Shown in pieces: positions 44,701 to 50,640 of a stretch of 64,000 nucleotides of DNA. This DNA is from Kingdonia uniflora (lineage: Eukaryota > Streptophyta > Magnoliopsida > Ranunculales > Circaeasteraceae), in contig JACGCM010000440.1 of NCBI GenBank assembly GCA_014058105.1, positions 248,001 to 312,000 of the forward strand, written 5' to 3'. Every line of letters starts with the position of its first letter. Within the stretch, counting starts at the first letter, position 1. The notes under the pieces were generated by a model. That model did not search any database. It worked only from the letters and a program-made list of their open reading frames with translations, and had not been told where the DNA came from. The position numbers and the translations under genes were made by a program.

Positions 44701-45081
44701 ACAGTGTTATCTCTTTACAGTGGAATAGGAGGGGCAGAAGTTGCTTTACACCGACTTGGTCTCCGTCTCAAATGTGTTGTTTCAGTAGAGACTTCAGAAA
44801 CAAATCGTAGGATTCTGAAAAGGTGGTGGGGTAACACCCAACAAACTGGAGAACTTGTACAGATAGATGACATTGGCAAGTTAAGCGGTAAGAAACTCGA
44901 CAATTTGATTGAAGAGTTCGGAGGTTTTGATTTTGTCATCTGTCAAAACCCATCTGCTTATAATTCTGGTACCTCAAAAGTCAATGTTCCTGATGTAAAC
45001 TCAACAGGAATAGACTTCAGTCTGTTTTATGAATTTGTCCGCGTTTTGCAACATGTAAGGAGTACAATGGCACTTAGATGA
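5608..45081 (+). CDS. DRM3: DRM3-type domains-rearranged DNA methyltransferase, 11 coding exons
   Basis: Coding exons: 5608-5730, 6352-6448, 6582-6628, 16221-16317, 16420-16466, 21313-21411, 25598-25697, 27101-27195, 31247-31349, 31754-31833 and 43729-45081. All borders are GT/AG and all phases agree, giving 746 residues; DRM2 and DRM3 proteins are about 620-710. Four UBA-like modules (about residues 47-89, 95-137, 180-218 and 242-283) precede a linker and a methyltransferase domain in DRM order: the PPYFFYGNV region (426) and a motif IX-like segment (555-584) come before SAM motif I, YSGIGG, at about 621-640. The motif IV region reads [13 protein letters not shown], so Ser705 replaces the catalytic Cys of active DRMs. 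Family knowledge: DRM3 is a catalytically inactive paralogue that promotes RNA-directed DNA methylation in the nucleus with DRM2 and Pol V. The gene is very long because introns 3, 5, 6, 8 and 10 hold transposons. Assignment is strong; methyltransferase activity is inferred to be lost. Confidence 0.93.
6352..6628 (+). CDS. DRM3: DRM3 exons 2-3: first UBA module
   Basis: Exon 2 (6352-6448) ends after the first base of a Gly codon, and exon 3 (6582-6628) completes it. Together they encode 48 residues with the UBA signature [12 protein letters not shown] followed by the helix [19 protein letters not shown] modules bind ubiquitin or mediate protein contacts. Intron 2 is only 133 bp, so the pair behaves as a cassette. 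Confidence 0.88.
6839..6935 (+). mobile_element. Possible end of a hAT-like element
   Basis: The sequence CAGGGCCGGCTCT followed by GGGCAAAGCCACC and a GGGCCCCACT tract resembles the terminal region of plant hAT transposons that begin CAGGGCCGGC. I could not find a matching inverted terminus or an 8-bp duplication, so it is a fragment at best. Confidence 0.35.
6936..10125. other. DRM3 intron 3, left part: no gene seen
   Basis: AT-rich intronic DNA. A frame at 8557-8802 contains a peptide loosely like a retroelement RNase H ([10 protein letters not shown]), but the match is too weak to call. A near-duplicated short block (AGTATTTGAACTAG or AGTATTTAGAGTAG with TCCTGTATGCA) recurs at about 8909 and 8968. 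Nothing else is supported. Confidence 0.4.
10761..11354 (+). CDS. Unknown 197-residue ORF inside the non-autonomous LTR element
   Basis: An uninterrupted frame 155 bp after the primer-binding site, in the position of gag. The product is charged, with a Lys/Arg-rich N-terminal half and an acidic stretch ([18 protein letters not shown]) near residue 130. It has no zinc knuckle and no Gag domain that I recognise. A second frame (11359-11988) begins within 5 bases of its stop and covers a tandem repeat. It may be a degenerate Gag-like protein or a captured host fragment; I cannot tell. Confidence 0.35.
   Translation: MMSDPRFAFYVHAIFEVARLEAGVVTEDSKKFIGDGLKMKHLEKMRERKVYCAVDLVSEKDKNMLKSSRSKDNEKVVSLMRGVHMINNSNCQEAQPKKTDPNPKPIPRVEQIKKWGFVELFGSDEQNYEIEEEVISDWEEMPIFEQFETTGVVENNASVTRVCVGFGVEPENGNPNLGLPHIARTVIEEVAAPKTQH
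11769..11880 (+). repeat. Three 35-bp tandem units in the LTR element interior
   Basis: Units built on CTCAAGCAAGCCCAATTGGGGCC repeat three times at about 35-bp spacing. They contain the palindromic core CCCAATTGGG. They lie in the second half of the element interior and encode a periodic peptide in the overlapping frame. Confidence 0.75.
12370..12589 (+). repeat. 106-bp block repeats of the 3' LTR and its upstream edge
   Basis: Copies of GCTGATTTTCTCAC followed by GTGGTCGAACTCTT occur at about 12396 and 12500, alternating with TAAGTCACGTGGTCGTACC at about 12449 and 12555. The same two modules form the start of the 5' LTR. One module lies left of the predicted LTR start, so the tandem array has expanded across the LTR edge. 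Confidence 0.65.
12950..14660 (-). pseudogene. LINE (L1-type) reverse transcriptase and zf-RVT remnant
   Basis: On the minus strand, pieces in several frames follow the LINE order: GPDGF-like text near 14590; [19 protein letters not shown] near 14240; an [16 protein letters not shown] segment (14060-14140); [20 protein letters not shown] (about 13850-13890); and a zf-RVT-like [15 protein letters not shown] near 13150-13190. These are hallmarks of plant L1 reverse transcriptase and its C-terminal region. Many frameshifts and stops show it is long dead. It abuts the truncated 3' LTR at 12589. Confidence 0.8.
14661..16220. other. DRM3 intron 3, right part: unassigned repeats
   Basis: No gene seen. 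Short related blocks ending GTAATCTATCATGA recur at about 15123 and 15978, with a variant near 15925. The stretch at 15777-15815 (AGTGGTTAGGGTAATTATTGTAGGAATT) resembles sequence just left of the LTR element at 10090-10120. These look like fragments of an older dispersed repeat. Confidence 0.4.
16221..16466 (+). CDS. DRM3: DRM3 exons 4-5: second UBA module, duplicate of exons 2-3
   Basis: Exon 4 (16221-16317) and exon 5 (16420-16466) have the same lengths as exons 2 and 3 (97 and 47 bp), the same split Gly codon and the same flanks. The peptide contains [20 protein letters not shown], closely matching [20 protein letters not shown] of exon 2. The module arose by duplication of an exon pair and is now separated from its sister by a 9.6-kb intron. 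Confidence 0.9.
17340..19700 (+). pseudogene. Decayed Gypsy polyprotein: RT, RNase H and integrase pieces
   Basis: In shifting + frames: LDLRD-like RT text near 17680; [20 protein letters not shown] and [16 protein letters not shown] (17939-18050); RNase H text ([20 protein letters not shown], near 18290); and integrase text ([16 protein letters not shown] near 18760, [16 protein letters not shown] near 18820). The order is that of a Ty3/Gypsy pol. Stops and frameshifts are frequent. Confidence 0.75.
19978..20787. mobile_element. MULE-like MITE inserted in the Gypsy 3' LTR
   Basis: An 810-bp insert interrupts the 3' LTR. Its ends are inverted: GAGCAAATTGGACTTG at the left and CAAGTCCAATTTTCTC at the right. 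It is flanked by TTTTTTTGT (19969-19977) and TCTTTTTGT (20788-20796), a 9-bp duplication with one change, as expected for Mutator-like elements. It has no coding capacity. Confidence 0.7.
21313..21411 (+). CDS. DRM3: DRM3 exon 6 (residues 138-170)
   Basis: A phase-0 exon of 33 codons encoding a Pro/Ser/acidic linker ([14 protein letters not shown]...) between the second and third UBA-like modules. The acceptor is GGAACAG and the donor is GAG|GTACAT. Confidence 0.8.
21412..23600. other. DRM3 intron 6, left part: no gene seen
   Basis: Intronic DNA with a 23-base poly(A) run at 22307-22329, possibly the tail of a retroposed sequence whose body I cannot identify. Short frames on either strand show no recognisable domains. 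Confidence 0.4.
23601..24010 (+). repeat. Probable LTR remnant
   Basis: This stretch has typical LTR features: TTTATAAAAAAGGAGAGC as a TATA-like region near 23790, AATTCTACAAACCC-like text, and CTTGCTTCCGCGG (23983-23995) near its right edge. The GCTTCCGC motif also lies near the right edge of other LTRs in this window. No second copy is present, so the boundaries are approximate. Confidence 0.5.
24125..24245 (+). pseudogene. Gypsy integrase C-terminal fragment
   Basis: The + frame reads [13 protein letters not shown], a stop, then [20 protein letters not shown]. This corresponds to the plant Ty3/Gypsy integrase segment that normally reads LPxAEFAxN followed by GxSPFxVVxGxxPR. It is isolated from any other pol domain and lies just right of the LTR remnant. 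Confidence 0.65.
24246..25597. other. DRM3 intron 6, right part: no gene seen
   Basis: Unassigned intronic sequence up to the exon 7 acceptor. No long frame matches a known family. Confidence 0.4.
25598..27195 (+). CDS. DRM3: DRM3 exons 7-8: third UBA-like module
   Basis: Exon 7 (25598-25697) and exon 8 (27101-27195) join through a split Gly codon, as in the first two modules. The peptide includes [20 protein letters not shown] and then a helix [12 protein letters not shown], giving a divergent UBA fold. Exon 8 continues into an acidic tail ([12 protein letters not shown]). Confidence 0.87.
26004..26028. repeat. (CATA)n microsatellite
   Basis: About six tandem CATA units in DRM3 intron 7. 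Confidence 0.85.
26661..26768. repeat. 57-bp tandem duplication in intron 7
   Basis: GGCGGCGGGAGCAACCA at 26661 and GGCCGCGGGAGCAACCA at 26718 start two related copies with GAYCAATTGACAA cores. The GC-rich starts stand out in AT-rich DNA. The rest of intron 7 shows no gene. Confidence 0.7.
27853..28314. mobile_element. hAT-type MITE with a tRNA-like core
   Basis: This 462-bp element has ends CAGGGGCGGAAATT and (inverted) CAGGAGTGGAGCCAG. A perfect 8-bp target duplication GTGGTATC occurs at 27845-27852 and 28315-28322, as expected for hAT elements. It landed inside the primer-binding site of an LTR remnant. Inside are poly(G)/poly(C) tracts near the ends and a tRNA-like segment. It has no transposase. 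Confidence 0.85.
27968..28044 (+). ncRNA. tRNA-like segment with box A and box B inside the MITE
   Basis: TAGCTCAACTGG at 27983-27994 fits the box A consensus TRGCNNARYNGG, and GGTTCAATTCT at 28027-28037 fits the box B consensus GGTTCRANYCY. They start 44 bp apart, as in tRNA genes. GACATCAA (27968-27975) and TTGATGTC (28037-28044) can pair as an 8-bp outer stem. A D-stem GCTC/GAGC is present, but the anticodon arm is poor. It is not a functional tRNA gene; it may be a pol III promoter relic. Confidence 0.55.
28592..29803. other. DRM3 intron 8, middle: no gene seen
   Basis: Mostly unassigned. The part near 29170-29340 ends in GTTGCTTCCGCCG (29318-29330) and resembles the right end of an LTR without a partner copy. 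Confidence 0.4.
29804..30142 (-). mobile_element. Solo LTR of the gag-only element family
   Basis: Read on the minus strand, this 339-bp segment starts TGATAGGTCGTAGGTC and ends GTAACA. It matches the layout and text of the LTRs of the element at 35618-38835, whose 3' LTR is also 339 bp. Perfect 5-bp target duplications TTAAG lie at 29799-29803 and 30143-30147. It is therefore a clean solo LTR, produced by recombination between two LTRs. Confidence 0.88.
30143..31246. repeat. Small direct and inverted repeats, then unassigned intron
   Basis: TTTGAACTCGCTTTGGGGAA occurs at about 30180 and 30313, with variants near 30160 and 30290. Between them CATAGGTT and AACCTATG form the stem of an imperfect hairpin at about 30235-30271. 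The rest up to exon 9 has no gene. Confidence 0.6.
31247..31833 (+). CDS. DRM3: DRM3 exons 9-10: fourth UBA-like module
   Basis: Exon 9 (31247-31349) and exon 10 (31754-31833) again join through a split Gly codon. The peptide carries [20 protein letters not shown] and a C-terminal helix ([11 protein letters not shown]), then a basic DKKK end. The MGF signature is the clearest of the downstream modules. The exon-pair layout matches the other three modules. Confidence 0.9.
31834..33149. other. DRM3 intron 10, left edge: no gene seen
   Basis: Unassigned intronic DNA. A long G run (about 33004-33020) stands out and may be of uncertain length. No recognisable coding homology. Confidence 0.4.
33150..34790 (-). 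pseudogene. LINE (L1-type) reverse transcriptase remnant
   Basis: Minus-strand frames give [19 protein letters not shown] (about 34600-34660), a linker [14 protein letters not shown], then [20 protein letters not shown] with DGF (34380-34440, the start of L1 RT), and downstream [14 protein letters not shown] (33568-33610, zf-RVT-like). The central RT part is missing. A Copia-type LTR at 33383-33530 interrupts the zf-RVT part. Confidence 0.75.
33383..33531 (+). mobile_element. Solo LTR matching the Copia element at 61541
   Basis: About 150 bp are nearly identical to the LTR at 61541: TATTAGCAAGGCTATTTTATG, the motif TAGTCCCACATTGG, a TATA-like CTATATATAGAG, and AATTCAATAATAAT. No interior sequence adjoins it. 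It lies within the LINE zf-RVT region. The exact right edge and target duplication are uncertain. Confidence 0.75.
35155..35270 (+). repeat. Threefold duplication of a ~29-43 bp segment
   Basis: TATGGAGTTTAGACATTACT occurs at about 35158, 35187 and 35230. The last two copies also share CCTTAGATTGAGTTG. It is a local tandem duplication within the LINE ORF1 remnant. Confidence 0.85.
35618..38835 (+). mobile_element. Gag-only LTR retrotransposon (TR-GAG type), nested in the TRIM
   Basis: The LTRs at 35618-35949 and 38497-38835 are flanked by perfect 5-bp duplications CAATC (35613-35617 and 38836-38840). The first LTR begins TCATAGG where the second has TGATAGG. A primer site TGGTACCAGAGC follows at 35953-35964, and a G-rich tract (about 38473-38495) precedes the 3' LTR. 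The 2.5-kb interior holds only Gag, with no protease, RT or integrase, so it would depend on another Gypsy element. The second TRIM copy (about 56025-56045) shows the unoccupied site. Confidence 0.92.
37600..38453 (+). CDS. Ty3/Gypsy Gag protein (N-terminal part broken)
   Basis: The intact frame 37887-38453 (188 codons from ATG) reads through the Gag core ([36 protein letters not shown]) to a CCHC zinc knuckle [14 protein letters not shown] near residue 132. Upstream, 37674-37840 gives [20 protein letters not shown] and [10 protein letters not shown] in another frame, the start of the Retrotrans_gag domain. A stop and frame change lie between, near 37838-37886. More N-terminal frames begin at an ATG at 35998 and at 36231. 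It would form the particle coat and bind RNA through the knuckle. Confidence 0.75.
38841..40344 (-). mobile_element. TRIM interior, non-coding
   Basis: This stretch is rich in short motifs such as CACTCGAGGAA, CACTTAAGGAAGAG and AATCGCATCTCGCGAT. The same motifs recur in the same order in the second TRIM (about 56200-57200), which confirms kinship. Frames here are short and unlike Gag-Pol. Confidence 0.7.
40353..41882. mobile_element. Non-autonomous hAT element nested in the TRIM
   Basis: This 1530-bp insert starts TAAGGCTGTACACGG and ends TGTACAACCATA, an inverted pair. Flanks CTTTCCGC (40345-40352) and CTTTTCGC (41883-41890) are an 8-bp target duplication with one change. Sub-terminal regions are packed with CGGTTCGGTT-type motifs on both sides (40370-40500 and 41710-41870). 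No transposase-like frame is visible. Confidence 0.8.
42841..43728. other. DRM3 intron 10, right edge: no gene seen
   Basis: AT-rich intronic sequence leading to the exon 11 acceptor TTGTTGCAG. An open frame that seems to begin at 43699 only extends exon 11 leftwards into the intron. Confidence 0.5.
43729..45081 (+). CDS. DRM3: DRM3 exon 11: linker and rearranged methyltransferase domain
   Basis: This single 450-codon exon holds the whole catalytic-like region. A charged linker includes a tandem 19-residue duplication. Then come the DRM-specific block with FYGNV and [13 protein letters not shown], the WPSWDNR block, a motif IX-like [19 protein letters not shown] with GYP, and, C-terminal to these, SAM motif I ([19 protein letters not shown]), motif II (VVSVE) and the motif IV region. 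Having motifs I-IV after IX is the permutation that names the family. Motif IV lacks the Cys (NPSAYN), and the reading frame ends [10 protein letters not shown]. Confidence 0.93.
   Translation, partial: DNQSHIEDDWNSLGERSKEQNKRRFSETPVVNTKGSSSNGTPLDEDIDFKNMGKGKMPKLEYPEFEDFKNMGKGKMPKHEYPEFEDYSNSSPLPLKDHNKWGGKSMSRLNLPLAHKSCSSSFFQEVLSKPPYFFYGNVMDVSHDTWDKIIKFLYAVAPETANTEHFSALNRKEGYIHNLPKENRFHILPGPPMSIQDAIPHTKKWWPSWDNRKLLSSICPETRGISQLCERLRKILVDSQGMVSKEQQTDIFHHCKTMNLLWVGLYKLGPIEPEHLEHILGYPLNHTQVGCDLMERLSSLKHCFQTDALGFHLSSLKWKFPEGLTVLSLYSGIGGAEVALHRLGLRLKCVVSVETSETNRRILKRWWGNTQQTGELVQIDDIGKLSGKKLDNLIEEFGGFDFVICQNPSAYNSGTSKVNVPDVNSTGIDFSLFYEFVRVLQHVRSTMALR
43870..43983 (+). repeat. 57-bp in-frame tandem duplication in the DRM3 linker
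   Basis: Two 57-bp copies (43870-43926 and 43927-43983) encode [19 protein letters not shown] and [19 protein letters not shown]. They differ at only two bases (CTC/CAC and CCA/CCT), so the duplication is recent. It lies in the linker before the methyltransferase domain. Confidence 0.93.
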
Positions 45082-45864
45082 CCGATTTCTTTCATGTATT
45101 TTCTTCTTTTTCTGGTCTTTGTTGTAAACATTTCAGAGTATCATGCCCTTTTTGTTCTGCAAGTACATATTATCTTATGGAATCAAACCAGGTTTAGTTG
45201 TTTTTCTTTCCCTTCATTAACCAGTGTTGTAGTGATTTATGGACTCACGAGGTCATTTGGAATTACAGGTTGGAAATCATAGTTTGCTAGTATCCAATGC
45301 ATTCAGATTAATCCAGTTTAGTTAAGCTTTCTTAGATGTTTCCAACTTTACTTCTATTGCTTCTATTTATATATACTGTCACCTCACCTTGTTCCAGATG
45401 AAATTTTATTTTATTTTTCTTGATATTCTCCCTTGGTTAGCACACATATCTGTCTGGTTTAAAAGCATTACTGTAAGAAACCATGAGACTTGACTTGCAT
45501 GTTGCTGTTCAGAAAACCTATCTTAAAAATCTGACCTCATGATCATATATAAGATGCATATAAGAGAGACGCGCAGTTTCTCTTTCCTGTTAAATTGCAT
45601 GTATAACTCTGGTAGCATGGCCAAGAATTTCCTTTTGCATTATCTTTGTTGTGACTTCGGTTTGTAATAATCCTTTTGTCTAGACATTAATCACTTGCAG
45701 GTTTCCATAATACACATTTATAGGCTCCTCGGAATATACCAAATCCTTCACTCTGTGGACTGTACAATATACTGTTAATCTATCAGCCAGCCAGTGATCT
45801 TAGGGCAGTAGATTACTTTGGTTTTGGTGATTCTTTTGTGGACTGGACAATATGCTCTTTGTTG
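45082..45864 (+). other. DRM3 3' flank
   Basis: T-rich sequence after the DRM3 stop, expected to hold the 3' untranslated region. I see no further coding exon in phase. It ends at the hAT element's target duplication. Confidence 0.5.
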
Positions 45865-47252
45865 GTCAGAAGTAGGGCTGTCAATGGGTCGTGTCTGGGT
45901 CGGGTCGTCACGGGTTCGGGTCAAAAAAAGCCAACCCGAACCCGACCTGCAAATTATCTGGTTGACCCGACCCGACCCGACCCATTTGACCCGCGAAACT
46001 ATCGGGTCAACACGAAAACTTGTCAACCCGACCCATCAAAATTCAGAGAATCAGAATTCAAAAGTTCATACTTCATATGTTCATCATTGTTCATAAAATT
46101 ACAATATAATATATATCAAAGATTCAGAATTCAATAATTCAGATTATCAGAATTCAATACTTCATAATACTAAAAGATAATGCAAAGACATCAAAGACAT
46201 ATATAGTGCAACTGCATCAAAAAAGACATATATACTGCAACTGCATCAAAAAAGACATATATACTCATACTGCAACTACCCTAGTTCATACTTCATATAT
46301 ACAACAGTCAACAAAGACATCAAAAATAAAAAATCATCAGTGTATCAGTGATTTAGTATCATAGTCATACTAGCATCATACTGCAACTGCATATTGCTTA
46401 TGCAGTCATGCTGCTACCTGCATAGTGCATTACCATTTAGGCATTTACCATATTACCATACCTCATAGTTTATAGTTACTAGTTACACAAAGTCACAATT
46501 CACAAACAGTCACAACTTACAAGTGTATCATAGACTCATAGTCACAAACAGTCAAACTGAAACAGTCAATGCAAAGTCAAACACCACTTCCACTTGGTCC
46601 ATTGCCGCCATTACTTGCACTCTCCGGTGATTCTTCCACGTCGTCACTAGCAACTCCATTAGCATTTTGTCCTATACAATATATGCATATCAAATCAAAT
46701 ATTTAGAACATAAAGTTAAATAGGACTAGTTCATAAAAATTATATGCACTCTAAATAACAAGTAGGTCAAATATAAATGAATAGTTAAGACATCTGATAT
46801 GATTATGATATCTATCTATGATTCTATATTCTATAAGACTATAAATTATAGATTTTATACTCACATATGATCTGATGATATGCAATTGCCACATCATGTA
46901 GTTCTCTACATCATCTGATATACAAATGCAACTCCATGAGCATTTTCTTCATCCATAGTTCCATACTCCATATATAGTCCATACTCCATAGTCCATACTC
47001 AATGCCTCAATGGCCACAGACAGGTAGTGTCTATCTATTCTAGTAATACATCTGATTTGATATGCAACAATAATGTTAAAAAGTGTAAAGCAATTAAGCA
47101 ACCAACTCTTGTTATGTCTTTAATAATGCACCTTGCTATATTAATGAGTTTTTCATATTTACATCAAGAATGGCAAAAATGTGATATTTATTTTTGGAAT
47201 TCCATGATGCTTTTTAATGTTTTATTATATACACAATCATAATGTTATATAA

Positions 47253-47256
<4 letters not shown>

Positions 47257-47295
<39 letters not shown>

Positions 47296-47300
47296 TATAT
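47257..47300. repeat. (TA)n microsatellite
   Basis: About 20 TA repeats with two interruptions, in the 3' part of the hAT element between its last two exons. Confidence 0.9.
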
Positions 47301-47939
47301 AGACTTATGACCTTAAATAAAAATAATCATAAAGTGACAACTTAGAGTTCATTACTTACCAACATCTAGAAGTGACAACTCTTCACCAAGCTCCTCTATA
47401 GCCGATTCCACGACATCATTAACTTTTGAATCCCCTACAAAATTTATTAATAAAGTAATGAGATCACTCTCAAATAAACAACGATTATTAAAATGCAACA
47501 AAAATATACATAAGATCAATGTAAAATGAGATCACCTTTCTCTTTCTGATATAACCAATCACGGGTACAAACTAGGCCTCAACACACGCAGGTTTTAAAG
47601 CACTACATAATGGATCTATAACTCTTCCACCAATGCTAAAAGCAGACTCAGAAGCTACAGTGGATATCGGGATAACCAATACATCACGAGCCATCAAAGC
47701 AAGCTCGGGATATCTAAATTGGTATGATTTCCAAAAAGAAAGTATATCAAAATCCCCGCTTAAACTAAACTTAGGCTCCTCCAGATATTGTTGTAGCTGA
47801 GACTTCATCGGGGCATGCTCACTCTCGTCAAACATCTCAAATGCCTAAAAATTATGATATAAACTTAGCAATATCTAGTTCTAGTATCTACTAATTTATG
47901 GCAAATATGGCAAATTCATGCCAACTTAGCAAACATATC

Positions 47940-48935
47940 ATTACTTATAGAGTATAGAGTATATAGACTATAACCTACAGAGAGTCAGAGACATGCTATT
48001 ACAGACTACAGTCAAGAGAGGCATGTTATAACAGTTAAATACATACAAAATCACAGATTACAGACTACAATATACTATAGAGGCAGATACAAAAGTCATA
48101 CAGTCTACAGATACAGACTAAAGTATTTAAAAGCAAATAGTACAGAGGCATGCTATATAGTCATACAAAAATCACAGATTATAGACTATAGATTAGATAG
48201 AATCACAGAGGCATGCTATATTGCTAATTTTCTATTAGCCTATTACAGACTACAGAGTACAGTCTACACTCTACAGTCATACAAAATCAAAGATTACAGA
48301 CTACAAAGCATGGTCATACAGAATCACAGATTACACTTACAGACTAGTAGTAGACTACAGTCACTGCACTACAGTCACTACACTACAGACTACAAAGTAC
48401 AAAGGCATGTTAACTATATAGTCATACAAAATCACAAATTACAGACTAGTAGACTACAAAGTGCAAAGTACAAAGTACAAAGGCATGTTATTGTTAATGC
48501 TATACAGTAACAGTCATACAGATTACACAGAATCACAGATTATACAGACTAGGCATGCATCTGTACAGTCAATCAGTCATACAAAATCACAAATTACAGA
48601 CTATAGAATATAGTCATATAGATTAGACTTTAGAGGCATACTATTTAGGGCTCAGAATCACAGATTACAGACTAAAGTATTAAAGCAAATGGTACATAGT
48701 CTACAAACTACAGGGGCATGCTATACAGTCACAAAATCACAGATTACAGACTAGTGATGCTATACAATATAAATATACAGTCATACTTATACATACATAA
48801 TCACAAATTACAGATTAAAGTATTAAAGTAAATAGTACAGAGTCTACAGACTACATAGGCATGCTATTACAGACTACAGACAGATGCATACTATTACAGA
48901 GTTACAGTCATACAGATTACATACTAAAGTATTAA
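47940..48935. repeat. Degenerate tandem repeats filling the hAT transposase intron
   Basis: About 1 kb consists of variants of CATACAAAATCACAGATTACA plus GACTACAG and AGGCATGCTAT, repeated roughly every 60-130 bp (for example near 48032, 48164, 48271, 48422, 48575, 48650 and 48731). The array lies almost exactly within the 1118-bp intron between the catalytic and hATC exons. Confidence 0.75.
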
Positions 48936-50640
48936 ATTTAAAAGCAAATGGTATAATAATACCTGCATAACTTCTATGTCCAGATTTGACTTCATAGAAT
49001 TAGAACTTGAATTAGGAGTTGGCTTGGAACTAGAAGGAGTTTCCTTGGAATACAAAGCCACATAGATGTCAAAAAGTTGATTCAACTTCTCCTTAAAGTC
49101 TCTAAACTCCTGATTTTCCAGCTCATAGATCTCATTGTAAGCAAACTCTACAAAAGCAAGTTTGCACCTAGGATCTAAGACGCAAGCCACAACAAATATA
49201 AGGTTATGCTTTGACCAATATTTCTCAAACTTAGTCTTCATTTGTGATACCATGAATTTCATAAACTCATCCCTACCCTTCATAGCCTTTGAAATATGAT
49301 GCTGAACCGAATAGACTTGAGGAAAATATAAATTTGAAGTAGGGTACTTTGTCCCAGAGAAAAGACATGTCACATTATAAAATAACTTCAAAAACTCGCA
49401 TATCTTCCTAACTCGATCCCATTCATCCTCGGAAGGGCAACACTTGTAGTTAGAATCACTCAACTCCAAATGAGTAAAAGCCTTTGGTATAAAAGAGCAC
49501 TATCAAGCATCATCTAAGTGGAGTTCCAACGAGTTGGAACATCTTGCATCAAACCCTTGTTAAACGGTAAAGACGCTTGCTTAACACAATCACAGAAAAT
49601 TTACTTCATACGCTGAGAACCCCTAAAATACCTCACACTTTCCCAAACTTTACCAACCGACACATCAATCTCCTTCAAACCCTCTTGCACAATCAGATTT
49701 ATCACATGTGCACAACACCTTGCATGAAAAAACTCTCAATCAAACAACAAAGAATTACTCAACTTTAACTTACTCTTAAGCATCCCAACAAAGACATCAT
49801 TAGACGAAACATTATCTAACGTAATAGAAAAGAGTTTCTTCTCAATGCCCCAATCACAAAGTAAAGTGTAGATTTTCTCACATATGGTCAATCTGGTGTG
49901 AGGAGATGGCATATAAGAAAAGCTAAGAATCTTCTTCTCTAAAGTCCAATCGGAATTCACAAAATGTGTTGTAATTGAAATAAAGCCATCCATTGTAATA
50001 GAACTCCATAAATCAGATGTTAGACTAATTCTTCCCGCTACTCCACGCAACACAATCATAACCTTCTTTTTCTCCCTTTCATAATCCTGATAACATCTGC
50101 CCTAGATGTATTTCTAGACACTAGCTTCAACTCCCTATTAGCAAATGCCGCATAAGTAAAGGCATCACGAATCCCCTCATACTCTACAAACTTGAAAGGG
50201 AGTTGATGCCTAATTATTGCTAGATTCAACATCTCACAAAAAACAAAAGGGTCAAACTTTGCCGCCCTCAAAGACATGGAAGACTCGGATTGAGACAAAA
50301 ACATTTGTCCCAAATCACGTGTTGTAGTCTTCTCACATGTTTTGAGATGGCGAGAAAGATTGTCGGTCCTATGTGAACTAACAGACAAATAAATGACACC
50401 ACATTTCTTACACTTAGCCCTTTCTTTCTTATCCTTACCAACGAAAATTTCAAAATAAACCCAAACATGAGAAGTTAGTTTTCGCTTACGATTACCAGGT
50501 TTCCTAGCAAGTGTGCCAACACTTTCATCTCCAGTTCCAGCCTCTGACAATGGGCCATCAATCCCCTCTATCTCCATGTCATCTCCATCAAGATTAATGT
50601 TGATGTCATTATCATTATCTAACTCAACAATTGGATTCAT

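Larger units (their letters stand above)
46577..50640 (-). pseudogene. hAT transposase (BED finger, catalytic region, hATC domain), decayed
   Basis: Read 50640 to 46577. The first exon encodes an acidic start and a BED zinc finger (CKKCGVIYLSVSSHRTDNL, then HLKTC), then catalytic text (VAGRISLTSDLWSSITMDG at about 50030-49980; SITLDNVSSNDVF near 49800), then CVLDPRCKLAF (near 49180). Intron 48962-47845 has a CAG|GTATTA donor. The next exon, 47844-47536, holds the hATC dimerisation region (SFWKSYQFRYPELALMARDV, ISTVASESAFSIGGRVID). Small exons 47434-47360 and 46671-46577 end at a stop. Disruptions: a one-base loss near 50080-50090, stops between 49470 and 49735, and a one-base loss after CVEA near 47572. 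No active transposase can be made from this copy. Confidence 0.85.

Noticed and set aside
45775..46137. Overlapping frames rich in Arg, Pro and Asp
   Set aside because: They translate the sub-terminal GACCCGACCC repeats of the hAT element end, not a gene.
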